From assembly GCF_900635445.1 (NCBI RefSeq), contig NZ_LR134117.1:3472001-3536000 (forward strand): a stretch of DNA of 64,000 bases, given 5' to 3'. The notes beneath the pieces are model-generated. The model was given only the letters and a program-made list of their open reading frames with translations, ran no database searches and was not told where the DNA came from. Origin of the DNA: Serratia odorifera (lineage in GTDB: Bacteria; Pseudomonadota; Gammaproteobacteria; Enterobacterales; Enterobacteriaceae). This document shows positions 35,943 to 45,836 of this stretch, piece by piece (position 1 is the first letter of the stretch; each line of letters starts with the position of its first letter). The position numbers and the translations under genes were made by a program.

Positions 35943-37610
35943 ATGTTTAATCGTATGAAGGTGGTCACCAGCCTGCTGCTGGTGTTGGTGTTATTTGGCG
36001 CCTTGCAACTGATTTCAGGCGGGCTCTTTTTTTCCTCGCTCAAGAGTGACAAGGAAAACTTTACCGTGCTGCAGACCATTCGTCAGCAGCAGTCGGAGCT
36101 GAATGGTAGCTGGGTTTCGCTGCTGCAGACCCGTAATACCCTGAACCGCGCGGGTATTCGCTACATGATGGATGCCAACAAGATCGGCAGCGGCTCGACG
36201 GTAACAGAACTGCTGACCTTCGCCAAAGGTGCTCTGGCGGTGGCGGAGCAGCGCTACGCCGCGTATGAAAAAATCCCGCGCGACGCGCGACAGGATGCGC
36301 AATCCGCCGAGCAGCTCAAACAGCAGTACGCGATCCTGCACGGCGCGTTGGCGGAACTGATCCAACTGTTGGAGCAGGGCAAAATCAACGCCTTCTTTGA
36401 CCAGCCGACGCAGCGCTATCAGGACGGTTTCGAGCAGGTCTATAAAACCTACCTCACGCAGAACGACACGCTGTATCAAAGCGCGGTAGAAGACAGCAAC
36501 CGTTCCTTTACCTCGGCCAGTTGGACCCTGGCGGTGGTGTTGCTGGTGGTGCTGGCGGCGATCGTTCTGGTGTGGAGCGGCATCCATCACATTCTGGTGC
36601 GTCCGCTGAATCGCATTATCGAGCACATCAGGTTTATTGCCGCCGGTGATTTGACGCACAGCATCGACGTCACCAGCCGTAATGAAATGGGCGTGCTGGC
36701 CGCCAGTCTGAAACACATGCAGAGCGAATTGGCGGACACCGTCAGCGGCGTGCGTCAGGGGGCAGATGCCATCTATAGCGGCGCGTCGGAAATTGCCGCC
36801 GGTAACAACGATCTGTCGTCACGCACCGAACAGCAGGCTGCGTCGCTGGAAGAAACCGCCGCCAGCATGGAACAGCTGACCGCCACGGTAAAACAGAACG
36901 CCGAAAATGCCCGTCAGGCCAGCCAACTGGCGCTGAGCGCGTCGGAAACCGCGCAGAAAGGTGGCAAGGTGGTGGCAAACGTGGTGCAAACCATGCATGA
37001 CATTGCCGGAAGTTCGCAGAAAATCGCCGACATTACCGGTGTAATTGACGGTATTGCCTTCCAAACCAATATTCTGGCGCTCAACGCGGCGGTAGAAGCG
37101 GCGCGCGCCGGTGAACAGGGTCGCGGCTTCGCGGTGGTGGCCGGTGAAGTGCGTAACCTGGCGCAGCGCAGCGCGCAGGCGGCGAAAGAAATCAAAGGCC
37201 TGATCGAAGACTCCGTCAGCCGCGTTGACATGGGGTCGGTTCTGGTGGAAAGCGCCGGTGAAACCATGGGTGACATTGTCAATGCGGTAACGCGTGTCAC
37301 CGATATCATGGGGGAAATCGCCTCGGCGTCCGATGAACAGAGCCGTGGCATCGATCAGGTCGGTCAGGCGGTGGCCGAAATGGACCGCGTAACCCAGCAG
37401 AACGCCTCGCTGGTTGAGGAATCCGCCTCCGCCGCTGCGGCACTGGAAGAACAGGCCAGCCTGTTGACGCAGTCGGTGGCGGTGTTCCGTCTACAGCCAA
37501 CCGGACAGGAGGAGTTCAAAACCCCTGTCGCCGGCAAAATCGTTCCCCCAGGCACTAACCATAAGAAAGCGAACGCCAGCGATCTGCAAGATAACTGGGA
37601 AACGTTCTAA
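35943..37610 (+). CDS. methyl-accepting chemotaxis protein, Tsr-like, with NWETF tail
   Basis: The product is 555 residues from the ATG at 35943. The layout is a membrane segment at residues 6-30, a periplasmic four-helix sensor, a second membrane segment near 190-215, HAMP, and the signalling hairpin with GIAFQTNILALNAAVEAARAG split over its tip. The sensor stretch LLQTRNTLNRAGIRYMMD and FFDQPTQ closely follows E. coli Tsr, so serine is the likely attractant. The C-terminus NWETF binds CheR and CheB and marks a major receptor. It has its own sigma-28 promoter. Confidence 0.93.
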   Translation: MFNRMKVVTSLLLVLVLFGALQLISGGLFFSSLKSDKENFTVLQTIRQQQSELNGSWVSLLQTRNTLNRAGIRYMMDANKIGSGSTVTELLTFAKGALAVAEQRYAAYEKIPRDARQDAQSAEQLKQQYAILHGALAELIQLLEQGKINAFFDQPTQRYQDGFEQVYKTYLTQNDTLYQSAVEDSNRSFTSASWTLAVVLLVVLAAIVLVWSGIHHILVRPLNRIIEHIRFIAAGDLTHSIDVTSRNEMGVLAASLKHMQSELADTVSGVRQGADAIYSGASEIAAGNNDLSSRTEQQAASLEETAASMEQLTATVKQNAENARQASQLALSASETAQKGGKVVANVVQTMHDIAGSSQKIADITGVIDGIAFQTNILALNAAVEAARAGEQGRGFAVVAGEVRNLAQRSAQAAKEIKGLIEDSVSRVDMGSVLVESAGETMGDIVNAVTRVTDIMGEIASASDEQSRGIDQVGQAVAEMDRVTQQNASLVEESASAAAALEEQASLLTQSVAVFRLQPTGQEEFKTPVAGKIVPPGTNHKKANASDLQDNWETF

Positions 37611-37620
37611 AACCGGTATT

Positions 37621-37683
37621 GGGTGACCCTGTCTGCGCTTCGTTGATCAAACGAAGGACGTGGAGCCGGGGTCGCCCCTTTTT
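37621..37683 (+). terminator. two-tier hairpin with U-tract between the two receptor genes
   Basis: GGGTGACCC (37621-37629) pairs with GGGTCGCCC, inside which CTTCGTT pairs with AACGAAG, and five T follow (37679-37683). It looks like a Rho-independent terminator lying just before the ribosome site of the second receptor, so it may lower expression of the downstream receptor and cheRBYZ. Confidence 0.65.
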
Positions 37684-37719
37684 CCGTGCTGGCTGCGGCC
37701 GGCTGCAAGGAGGTTTACT

Positions 37720-39345
37720 GTGTTCAACCGAATCCGTATCTCTACCAGTCTGTTCCTGTTGCTGCTGACTTTTTGCGTGATGCAGTTGATCAGCACCGGC
37801 CTGTCGTATAGCGCTTTCCGTTCCGATAACCAGAATCTCACTATCATTACCCTGGGCAGCCAGCAGCGCGATGCGCTCAGCCTGAGCTGGGTTGCCCTGT
37901 TGCAGGCGCGCAATACCCTGAACCGCGCCGGAACCCGCGCGGCGCTGAAGGTGCCGCAAGAGCAGGTCAACCTGTTGATGGGCAATGCGCGCAGCTCGTT
38001 GCAAAAGGCCGATCTCTATTTCAATCAGTTTCTGGCGGTGCCGCGCGTCAGCGATCGGGAGCGGCAACTGACTGAACATACCCAAGCCAGCTATGACCAA
38101 TTACGCAGCGCGCTGCGTGAGCTGATCGGTTTCCTTGAGAATAACAACCTGCAAGCCTTTATGGATCAGCCGACGCAAAAGACCCAGGACCTGTTCGAAG
38201 CCGAGTTCGTGCAATATCTGCAAGGGGTTAATGACAGCATCGAGCAGGCCAGAGAGGCCAACCAGCGCTCGTACGCCTATGCGATCTGGCTGGTGGTGGG
38301 CGCGGTGCTGATGCTGATCGCGGTCACCGGCAGCGCAATGTGGTGGCTGCGCCGCATGCTGGTGCAGCCGCTGGAGATCATGCGTGCCCACTTTGAACGC
38401 ATCGCCAGCGGCGATCTGGCCGCGCCGATCCAGGTTTATGGACGCAATGAAATCAGCCTGCTGTTTGGCAGTCTGCAAACGATGCAGCAGTCGCTTATCG
38501 GTACGGTGGGGGCGGTGCGTGAAGGCGCGGAGTCGATCCTGATTGGCTTGCAGGAAATTTCGGAGGGTAACAACGATCTGTCGTCACGCACCGAACAGCA
38601 GGCCGCCTCGCTGGAACAAACCGCCGCCAGCATGGAACAGCTGACCGCCACGGTAAAACAGAATGCCGACAATGCCCGCCAGGCTTCACAGCTGGCGCGC
38701 GAGGCGTCCGCCACCGCCGCCAAGGGCGGTGAACTGGCCAGCGACGTGGTGACCACCATGCATGATATCGCCAGCAGTTCGCAGAAGATTGGCGCCATTA
38801 CCAGCGTAATCGACGGTATTGCCTTCCAGACTAATATTCTGGCGCTCAATGCGGCGGTGGAGGCGGCGCGCGCCGGCGAGCAGGGGCGTGGCTTTGCGGT
38901 GGTGGCCGGCGAGGTGCGCAATCTGGCGCAGCGTAGCGCACAGGCGGCAAAAGAAATAAAAAGCCTGATCGATGAATCGGTCAGTCGGGTCAAGCAGGGA
39001 TCGACGCTGGTTGAAAACTCCGGCTCGACGATGCAGGACATCGTGCATTCGGTAACACGGGTGACCGATATCATGGGCGAAATCGCCTCCGCGTCGGATG
39101 AGCAAAGCCGTGGTATTGAGCAGGTTACGCAGGCGGTAACCCAGATGGATCAGGTAACGCAGCAGAACGCCGCTCTGGTGGAGGAGGCCGCTTCAGCCGC
39201 CGCCGCGCTGGAGGAGCAGGCGATCACGCTGGCGGATGCGGTTGCGGTTTTCCGCCTGGCGGACGACAACTTCAGCGTAGCAGACAGCCATCAGCAAAGC
39301 GTTGCCGTTGAGGTAAAGGAACACGCAGATTGTCAACAAGCATGA
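37720..39345 (+). CDS. methyl-accepting chemotaxis protein, Tar/Tap-like
   Basis: The product is 541 residues from a GTG at 37720 with a strong AAGGAGG six bases upstream; the longer in-frame start lacks a ribosome site and would disrupt the N-terminal membrane segment. The architecture matches the preceding receptor (sensor, HAMP, signalling tip GEQGRGFAVVAGEVRNLAQR). The sensor diverges (RNTLNRAGTRAALK, DQPTQKTQDLF), so the ligand cannot be assigned. The tail ends HADCQQA with no NWETF pentapeptide, so it probably relies on the other receptor for methylation help. Confidence 0.92.
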   Translation: MFNRIRISTSLFLLLLTFCVMQLISTGLSYSAFRSDNQNLTIITLGSQQRDALSLSWVALLQARNTLNRAGTRAALKVPQEQVNLLMGNARSSLQKADLYFNQFLAVPRVSDRERQLTEHTQASYDQLRSALRELIGFLENNNLQAFMDQPTQKTQDLFEAEFVQYLQGVNDSIEQAREANQRSYAYAIWLVVGAVLMLIAVTGSAMWWLRRMLVQPLEIMRAHFERIASGDLAAPIQVYGRNEISLLFGSLQTMQQSLIGTVGAVREGAESILIGLQEISEGNNDLSSRTEQQAASLEQTAASMEQLTATVKQNADNARQASQLAREASATAAKGGELASDVVTTMHDIASSSQKIGAITSVIDGIAFQTNILALNAAVEAARAGEQGRGFAVVAGEVRNLAQRSAQAAKEIKSLIDESVSRVKQGSTLVENSGSTMQDIVHSVTRVTDIMGEIASASDEQSRGIEQVTQAVTQMDQVTQQNAALVEEAASAAAALEEQAITLADAVAVFRLADDNFSVADSHQQSVAVEVKEHADCQQA

Positions 39346-39370
39346 GACTGAAACGATCGGGTGGGGCGAT

Positions 39371-40228
39371 ATGACATCATCGTCTCCGCAAAGCCCATTA
39401 TTGCTCCAGATGGCGCAGCGACTGCCGCTGTCGGACGTTCATTTTCGCCGTATCAGCCAGCTGATCTATCAGCGTGCCGGCATCGTGCTGGCGGCCCACA
39501 AGCGCGGGATGGTCTACAACCGCCTGGTACGCCGCCTGCGTCTGTTGGGGCTGCATGACTTTGGCGACTATCTGGCGCTGTTGGAAAGCGATCCGAACAG
39601 CGCCGAATGGCAGGCGTTCATCAATGCGCTGACCACCAACCTGACGGCCTTTTTCCGCGAGGCGCATCACTTCCCGATTTTGGCGGAACATGCACGCGCA
39701 CGGCCAAACGGCTACCGCGTCTGGAGCACTGCCGCATCGACCGGCGAAGAACCCTATTCGATCGCCATTACGTTGAGCGAAGCACTGGGGCAGCGCGCCG
39801 CCAGTTGCCAGGTATGGGCCAGCGACATTGATACCCAGGTGTTGGAGAAAGCCGAAGCGGGCGTCTACCGGCAGGAAGATTTGCGAACCCTGACGCCAGG
39901 TCAGATGCAGCGCTATTTCCTGCGCGGCACCGGACCGCACCAGGGACTGGTAAGGGTACGACCGGAACTGGCGGCGCGGGTGAGCTTTCAACCGCTGAAT
40001 CTGCTGGCGCCGGAATGGACGCTGCCGGGGCAGTTTGACGCCATTTTCTGTCGCAACGTGATGATCTATTTCGATAAGGCAACCCAGGAACGCATCCTGC
40101 GGCGGTTTGTACCCCTGCTGAAGCCGGGAGGGTTGATGTTTGCCGGTCATTCCGAAAACTTCAGCCAGATCAGCCGCGATTTCTACTTGCGTGGCCAGAC
40201 CGTATATGGCCTGACCAGGGAGAGGTAA
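39371..40228 (+). CDS. cheR: chemotaxis receptor methyltransferase CheR
   Basis: The product is 285 residues. An N-terminal helical domain (RISQLIYQRAGIVLAAHKRGMVYNRL split near residues 27-52) precedes the SAM-dependent methyltransferase domain with WSTAASTGEEPYSIAI near 117-132 and FDAIFCRNVMIYFD near 225. CheR methylates receptor glutamates for adaptation. Its stop overlaps the cheB start (TAATG). Confidence 0.97.
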   Translation: MTSSSPQSPLLLQMAQRLPLSDVHFRRISQLIYQRAGIVLAAHKRGMVYNRLVRRLRLLGLHDFGDYLALLESDPNSAEWQAFINALTTNLTAFFREAHHFPILAEHARARPNGYRVWSTAASTGEEPYSIAITLSEALGQRAASCQVWASDIDTQVLEKAEAGVYRQEDLRTLTPGQMQRYFLRGTGPHQGLVRVRPELAARVSFQPLNLLAPEWTLPGQFDAIFCRNVMIYFDKATQERILRRFVPLLKPGGLMFAGHSENFSQISRDFYLRGQTVYGLTRER

Positions 40229-41277
40229 TGAATAAAATCAGCGTATTAAGCGTAGATGATTCGGCATTGATGCGACAACTGATGACCGAAATTGTCAACA
40301 GCCATCCCGATATGGAGATGGTGGCGACCGCGCCTGACCCCTTGGTGGCGCGCGACCTGATCAAAAAATTCAACCCGCAGGTATTGACGCTGGACGTTGA
40401 AATGCCGCGCATGGACGGGCTGGATTTCCTCGAGAAACTGATGCGCTTGCGGCCGATGCCGGTGGTGATGGTCTCCTCGCTGACCGGCAAGGGCTCGGAA
40501 ATTACCTTGCGCGCGCTGGAGCTGGGGGCGGTGGACTTCGTCACCAAACCGCAGTTGGGTATTCGCGAAGGAATGCTGGCCTACAGCGAACTGATCGCCG
40601 AGAAGATCCGCACCGCCGCCAAAGCGCGGTTGCCGCAACGCTCCACTGCACCGACGCCGGCCATTCTCAGCCATACGCCTCTGTTGAGCAGTGAAAAACT
40701 GATCGCCATCGGCGCATCGACCGGCGGCACGGAAGCGATCCGTCAGGTGCTGCAACCGCTGCCGGCCACCAGCCCGGCGCTGCTGATTACCCAACATATG
40801 CCGCCGGGCTTTACCCGTTCGTTTGCCGAACGGCTGAACAAGCTGTGCCAGATCACGGTAAAGGAAGCCGAAGACGGCGAACGGGTACTGCCGGGCCACG
40901 CCTACATTGCGCCAGGTGACCGGCACCTGGAACTGGCGCGCAGCGGCGCCAACTATCAGGTGAAGCTGCAAGACGGCCCGCCGGTCAATCGCCACCGTCC
41001 GTCGGTGGACGTGCTGTTCCGTTCGGTCGCACAGTTTGCCGGCCGCAATGCGTTGGGGGTGATCCTTACCGGCATGGGCAACGACGGCGCCGCGGGGATG
41101 TTGGAAATGCACCGTGCCGGGGCCTATACCCTGGCGCAGAGCGAAGCCAGCTGCGTGGTGTTCGGCATGCCGCGTGAGGCGATAGCCAGCGGCGGCGTCA
41201 ACGAGGTGGTGGAGCTGGAGCGCATCAGCCAGCGCATGCTGGCGCAAATCGCCGGCGGCCAGGCGCTGCGGATTTAA
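40228..41277 (+). CDS. cheB: chemotaxis methylesterase CheB
   Basis: The product is 349 residues. The receiver domain (VLSVDDSALMRQLM, phosphoacceptor aspartate in VLTLDVEMPRMDGL near residue 56) is followed by a linker and the esterase domain, with GASTGGTEAI, the histidine in ITQHMPPGF and the aspartate in LTGMGNDGAAGM. CheB removes receptor methyl groups when phosphorylated by CheA. It is coupled to cheR by overlap. Confidence 0.97.
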   Translation: MNKISVLSVDDSALMRQLMTEIVNSHPDMEMVATAPDPLVARDLIKKFNPQVLTLDVEMPRMDGLDFLEKLMRLRPMPVVMVSSLTGKGSEITLRALELGAVDFVTKPQLGIREGMLAYSELIAEKIRTAAKARLPQRSTAPTPAILSHTPLLSSEKLIAIGASTGGTEAIRQVLQPLPATSPALLITQHMPPGFTRSFAERLNKLCQITVKEAEDGERVLPGHAYIAPGDRHLELARSGANYQVKLQDGPPVNRHRPSVDVLFRSVAQFAGRNALGVILTGMGNDGAAGMLEMHRAGAYTLAQSEASCVVFGMPREAIASGGVNEVVELERISQRMLAQIAGGQALRI

Positions 41278-41335
41278 TTTTAGGCGGCCGGGGTTCGGCT
41301 GCCGTCATGTAAAAGTAACAACCTTAGGAGTCACA

Positions 41336-41725
41336 ATGGCGGATACAAATCTCAGATTTTTGGTGGTGGACGATTTCTCAACCATGCGTCGCATCGTCAG
41401 AAATCTATTAAAAGAGCTGGGCTTCAACAACGTGGAAGAAGCCGAAGACGGCGCCGATGCGTTGAACAAACTGCGCGCCGGCGGTTTTGATTTTGTGGTA
41501 TCCGACTGGAACATGCCGAACATGGACGGGTTGGCGCTGTTGCAAACCATCCGCGCCGACGCTCAGTTGGCGGCGTTACCGGTGCTGATGGTAACGGCGG
41601 AAGCCAAAAAGGAAAATATCATTGCCGCCGCGCAGGCCGGTGCCAGTGGTTATGTGGTGAAACCTTTTACGGCGGCAACGCTGGAAGAGAAGCTGAATAA
41701 GATCTTTGAAAAACTGGGCATGTAA
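41336..41725 (+). CDS. cheY: chemotaxis response regulator CheY
   Basis: The product is 129 residues. All key residues are in the E. coli positions: acid pocket D12 and D13, phosphoacceptor D57, T87 and K109. Phospho-CheY binds FliM and reverses rotation. A TTAGGAG ribosome site precedes the ATG, and cheZ follows after 12 bases. Confidence 0.98.
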   Translation: MADTNLRFLVVDDFSTMRRIVRNLLKELGFNNVEEAEDGADALNKLRAGGFDFVVSDWNMPNMDGLALLQTIRADAQLAALPVLMVTAEAKKENIIAAAQAGASGYVVKPFTAATLEEKLNKIFEKLGM

Positions 41726-41737
41726 GGAGAACGGGCA

Positions 41738-42382
41738 ATGAGAGATATTCCAATGCCTGCCAGCGATGCAGCGACCGCCGGAGAGATCATCTCGCGCATC
41801 GGCCAGTTGACGCGTATGTTGCGCGACAGCATGCGCGAACTGGGACTCGATCAGGCGATTGCCCAGGCGGCAGAAGCGATCCCGGATGCGCGCGACCGTC
41901 TGGATTATGTGGTTACCATGACGGCGCAGGCAGCGGAACGTGCGCTGAACTGCGTAGAGGCGGCTCAGCCGCGCCAGGCAGAGCTGGAGTCACAGGCCAA
42001 AACGCTGAAAGGGCGCTGGGATGACTGGTTTGCCAACCCGATAGAACTGTCGGACGCGCGTTCGTTGGTAACCGATACCCGCCAGTATCTGGAGCGGGTG
42101 CCGGAGCATACCGCGTTTACCAACGCACAACTGCTGGAAATCATGATGGCGCAGGACTTTCAGGATCTGACCGGTCAGGTGATCAAACGCATGATGGATG
42201 TGGTGCAGGAAATTGAAAAGCAGCTGCTGATGGTGTTGATGGAAAATATCCCTGAACCGGAAGCGCGCGCCAAACGCGCCAATGAAGCATTGCTAAACGG
42301 ACCTCAACTGGACGCCTCTGCCGCCGGCGTGGTGGCCAGTCAGGATCAGGTGGATGACCTGCTCGACAGCCTCGGATTCTAA
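41738..42382 (+). CDS. cheZ: CheY phosphatase CheZ
   Basis: The product is 214 residues. A long helical hairpin contains the catalytic region MMAQDFQDLTGQVIKRMMDVV near residues 136-157, with the glutamine of QDLTGQ as the catalytic residue in the family. The C-terminus DQVDDLLDSLGF is the CheY-binding peptide. It ends the che operon and is followed by a perfect 11-base hairpin. Confidence 0.97.
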   Translation: MRDIPMPASDAATAGEIISRIGQLTRMLRDSMRELGLDQAIAQAAEAIPDARDRLDYVVTMTAQAAERALNCVEAAQPRQAELESQAKTLKGRWDDWFANPIELSDARSLVTDTRQYLERVPEHTAFTNAQLLEIMMAQDFQDLTGQVIKRMMDVVQEIEKQLLMVLMENIPEPEARAKRANEALLNGPQLDASAAGVVASQDQVDDLLDSLGF

Positions 42383-42386
42383 ACGA

Positions 42387-42417
42387 CTGCGGGCGCGACA
42401 TCGCGCCGCGCCCGCAG
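42387..42417 (+). terminator. hairpin after cheZ
   Basis: CTGCGGGCGCG and CGCGCCCGCAG are perfect 11-base arms around a nine-base loop, starting four bases after the cheZ stop. It is GC-rich with little U afterwards. It separates the che operon from flhBAE. Confidence 0.65.
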
Positions 42418-42613
42418 CGTCTTGCCACGCCGCGTCACGTACTGCCGGTAGACAGTGACCGTCGCCGCCGCACGGCAACGCCTGGCGTACGCTGATGCCT
42501 GTTTGGCCATCCTTTAAATAACCCACCTTTTTCCCCGCTGTTCCATCAATGAATTCGGGCGTTTTTTGGCATGCTGGCGGCAATTTTATTTGTTCCCCAT
42601 ACAGGGTGCCACC

Positions 42614-43765
42614 GTGGCTGAAGACAGCGATCTGGAAAAAAGCGAAGCGCCCACCCCTCACCGGGTGGAAAAAGCGCGCGAAGAAGGCCAGATCCCGCGT
42701 TCACGCGAACTGACCTCGATCCTGATGCTGATAGCCGGACTGGCCATCCTGTGGGTCGGCGGCAGCAACCTGGCGCGACAGCTGGCGCAGATGCTGACCG
42801 ACGGGCTGCACTTTGATCACGGCATGGTCAACAACGACCGGCAAATGCTGCATCAGCTTGGCATGCTATTGCGCCAGGCGGTATGGGCGCTGCTGCCGGT
42901 GATGGCCGGTCTGGTGCTGGTGGCCTTGACCGCGCCGATGTTGCTGGGCGGCATTCTGTTTAGCGGAAAATCCCTCAAGTTCGATCTGAAACGTCTGAAT
43001 CCGCTTTCCGGTCTGAAGCGCATATTTTCCAGTCAGGTGTTGGCGGAATTGCTGAAGGGCGTTCTGAAAGCCTTGCTGGTCGGCTGGGTGACCGGGTTGT
43101 TTCTGTGGCACAACTGGGCGGCGATGTTGCACCTGGTGACGCAACAGCCGCTGGACGCGTTAGCCAATGCGCTGCAAATGGTGGTTTTCTGCGGTTTGCT
43201 GGTGGTCCTCGGGCTGGTGCCGATGGTGGCGTTCGATGTGTTTTATCAGCTGTGGAGCCACATTAAAAAGCTGAAGATGACCAAGCAGGACATTCGTGAT
43301 GAATTCAAGGAACAGGAGGGCGATCCGCACGTTAAGGGCCGTATTCGACAGCAACAGCAGGCGATTGCCCGCCGCCGCATGATGTCCGACGTGCCAAAGG
43401 CTGATGTGATCGTCACCAACCCGACTCATTACGCGGTGGCATTGCAATACAACGACAAGCAGATGAGTGCGCCAAGGGTGCTGGCCAAGGGGGCCGGCGA
43501 GATCGCGTTGCGCATACGCGAACTGGCGGCGCAGCACCGTATACCGACGCTCGAGGCGCCGCCGTTGGCACGTGCGCTGTATCGCCATAGCGAGATCGGA
43601 CAACATATTCCCACCACCCTGTACGCTGCCGTAGCCGAAGTTCTGGCCTGGGTCTATCAACTGCGCCGCTGGCAGCGCGAAGGGGGGTTGATCCCGAAAA
43701 AACCTGAACGTTTACCGGTGCCGGAAGCACTGGATTTTGCTGGAGAAAGTAACGCTGATGGCTAA
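42614..43765 (+). CDS. flhB: flagellar export gate protein FlhB
   Basis: From the GTG at 42614 the product is 383 residues (E. coli 382, also GTG-started). It opens with EAPTPHRVEKAREEGQIPRS and has four membrane segments. The autocleavage motif NPTH starts at N269, the E. coli position; cleavage there switches export from rod-hook to filament substrates. The 3' end overlaps flhA by eight bases. The flhBAE promoter must lie in the 230 bases after cheZ; none is obvious. Confidence 0.97.
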   Translation: MAEDSDLEKSEAPTPHRVEKAREEGQIPRSRELTSILMLIAGLAILWVGGSNLARQLAQMLTDGLHFDHGMVNNDRQMLHQLGMLLRQAVWALLPVMAGLVLVALTAPMLLGGILFSGKSLKFDLKRLNPLSGLKRIFSSQVLAELLKGVLKALLVGWVTGLFLWHNWAAMLHLVTQQPLDALANALQMVVFCGLLVVLGLVPMVAFDVFYQLWSHIKKLKMTKQDIRDEFKEQEGDPHVKGRIRQQQQAIARRRMMSDVPKADVIVTNPTHYAVALQYNDKQMSAPRVLAKGAGEIALRIRELAAQHRIPTLEAPPLARALYRHSEIGQHIPTTLYAAVAEVLAWVYQLRRWQREGGLIPKKPERLPVPEALDFAGESNADG

Positions 43766-45836
43766 TTTGGCCTCCCTGCTTCGTTTGCCGGGTAATTTTA
43801 AAGATACGCAGTGGCAGGTTTTGGCCGGCCCGATCCTGATCCTGCTGATATTGTCGATGATGGTGTTGCCATTGCCGGCCTTTATCCTCGATCTGCTGTT
43901 TACCTTCAATATTGCCCTGTCGATCATGGTACTGCTGGTGGCGATGTTCACCCAGCGGACGCTGGAGTTCGCCGCGTTCCCGACCATATTGCTGTTTTCC
44001 ACCTTGCTGCGTCTGTCGCTGAACGTGGCGTCGACGCGCATCATCCTGATGGAAGGACATACCGGCTCCGCCGCCGCAGGACGGGTCGTCGAAGCCTTCG
44101 GCCATTTTCTGGTGGGCGGTAACTTCGCCATCGGCATCGTGGTGTTTATCATTCTGGTGCTGATCAACTTTATGGTGATCACCAAGGGCGCCGGGCGCAT
44201 TGCCGAAGTTGGCGCGCGTTTTGTGCTGGACGGTATGCCGGGCAAGCAGATGGCGATCGATGCCGATCTCAACGCTGGCCTGATTGGCGAAGACGAAGCG
44301 AAAAAGCGTCGTGCCGAAGTCACACAGGAAGCGGACTTTTACGGCTCGATGGACGGTGCCAGCAAGTTTGTGCGCGGCGACGCGGTTGCCGGTCTGATGA
44401 TCATGGTGATTAACGTGGTTGGTGGTCTACTGGTCGGCGTTATTCAGCATGGCATGTCGCTCGGCAGCGCCGCTGAAAGCTACACCTTGCTGACCATCGG
44501 TGACGGCCTGGTGGCGCAGATCCCGGCGCTGGTGATCTCGACGGCGGCCGGGGTGATCGTCACCCGCGTGGCGACCGATCAGGACGTCGGCGAACAGATG
44601 GTCGGCCAATTGTTCAACAATCCGCGTGTCATGCTGCTCAGCGCCGGGGTGCTGGGGTTGCTTGGCATGGTGCCGGGCATGCCCAACCTGGTGTTTCTGC
44701 TGTTTACCGCCGCTTTGCTCGGTCTGGCCTGGTGGCTGCGCGGCCGTGAACGGCAGTCGGTGCAGACGCCTGAACCGACGATAGCGCAAGACAACCCACA
44801 GGCGGTGGAGGCCAGTTGGTCTGACGTACAGCTGGAAGACCCGCTCGGCATGGAGGTCGGCTATCGGCTGATCCCGATGGTCGACTTTCAGCAGGATGGC
44901 GAACTGCTCGGTCGCATTCGCAGCATACGCAAGAAGTTTGCCCAGGAAATGGGCTATTTGCCGCCGGTGGTGCACATTCGCGATAACCTGGAACTGCCGC
45001 CGGCCAGCTACCGTATTCTGATGAAGGGGGTAGAGATCGGCCGCGGCGAAGCACATCCGGGGCGTTGGCTGGCGATTAACCCGGGCAATGCCGCCGGTAC
45101 GCTGGCGGGAGAGAAAACCGTCGATCCGGCCTTTGGTCTGGAGGCGGTGTGGATTGACAGCGCGCTGCGCGAACAGGCGCAGATCCAGGGCTTTACCGTG
45201 GTGGAAGCCAGTACGGTGGTGGCGACGCATTTGAATCACCTGATTGGCCAGTTTGCCAGTGAACTGTTTGGCCGTCAGGAGGCGCAGCAGTTGCTCGATC
45301 GCGTCGCGCAAGAGATGCCAAAGCTGACCGAAGACTTTATCCCCGCAGTCGTGTCGCTGACCACGCTGCATAAAGTGCTGCAGAATCTGCTGGCGGAGCG
45401 GGTATCGATTCGTGATATGCGTACCATCATTGAAACGCTGGCGGAGCATGCGCCGACGCAGAGCGACCCGTACGAATTGACTACCGTGGTGCGGGTGGCG
45501 CTCGGACGTGCCATTACCCAGCAGTGGTTCCCGGGGCAGGGCGAAATACAGGTTATCGGGTTGGATACCCAGCTTGAGCGCTTGCTGTTGCAGGCGCTGC
45601 AGGGCGGCGGTGGTCTGGAGCCGGGGCTGGCGGATCGGTTGCTGGATCAGGCGCGACAGGCACTGCAACGGCAAGAGATGCTCAGCGCGCCGCCGGTGCT
45701 GCTGGTTAACCACGCCTTGCGCGCATTACTGGCGCGCTTTTTGCGCCGCAGTCTGCCGCAAATCGTGGTGCTGTCGAATCTGGAAATCAACGACGAGCGG
45801 CAAATTCGCATGACCGCCACTATCGGTGCAGCATGA
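43758..45836 (+). CDS. flhA: flagellar export gate protein FlhA
   Basis: The product is 692 residues from the ATG at 43758, chosen because MANLASLLRLPGNFKDTQWQ aligns with the E. coli start. About eight membrane segments fill the first 320 residues, including GAGRIAEVGARFVLDGMPGK of the FHIPEP signature. The C-terminal cytoplasmic domain docks chaperone-substrate complexes. The stop overlaps flhE by four bases (ATGA). Confidence 0.98.
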   Translation: MANLASLLRLPGNFKDTQWQVLAGPILILLILSMMVLPLPAFILDLLFTFNIALSIMVLLVAMFTQRTLEFAAFPTILLFSTLLRLSLNVASTRIILMEGHTGSAAAGRVVEAFGHFLVGGNFAIGIVVFIILVLINFMVITKGAGRIAEVGARFVLDGMPGKQMAIDADLNAGLIGEDEAKKRRAEVTQEADFYGSMDGASKFVRGDAVAGLMIMVINVVGGLLVGVIQHGMSLGSAAESYTLLTIGDGLVAQIPALVISTAAGVIVTRVATDQDVGEQMVGQLFNNPRVMLLSAGVLGLLGMVPGMPNLVFLLFTAALLGLAWWLRGRERQSVQTPEPTIAQDNPQAVEASWSDVQLEDPLGMEVGYRLIPMVDFQQDGELLGRIRSIRKKFAQEMGYLPPVVHIRDNLELPPASYRILMKGVEIGRGEAHPGRWLAINPGNAAGTLAGEKTVDPAFGLEAVWIDSALREQAQIQGFTVVEASTVVATHLNHLIGQFASELFGRQEAQQLLDRVAQEMPKLTEDFIPAVVSLTTLHKVLQNLLAERVSIRDMRTIIETLAEHAPTQSDPYELTTVVRVALGRAITQQWFPGQGEIQVIGLDTQLERLLLQALQGGGGLEPGLADRLLDQARQALQRQEMLSAPPVLLVNHALRALLARFLRRSLPQIVVLSNLEINDERQIRMTATIGAA

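Noticed and set aside
40228..42382. Possible further frameshifts in cheB, cheY and cheZ
   Set aside because: All three read through with family-normal lengths and all catalytic residues in place.
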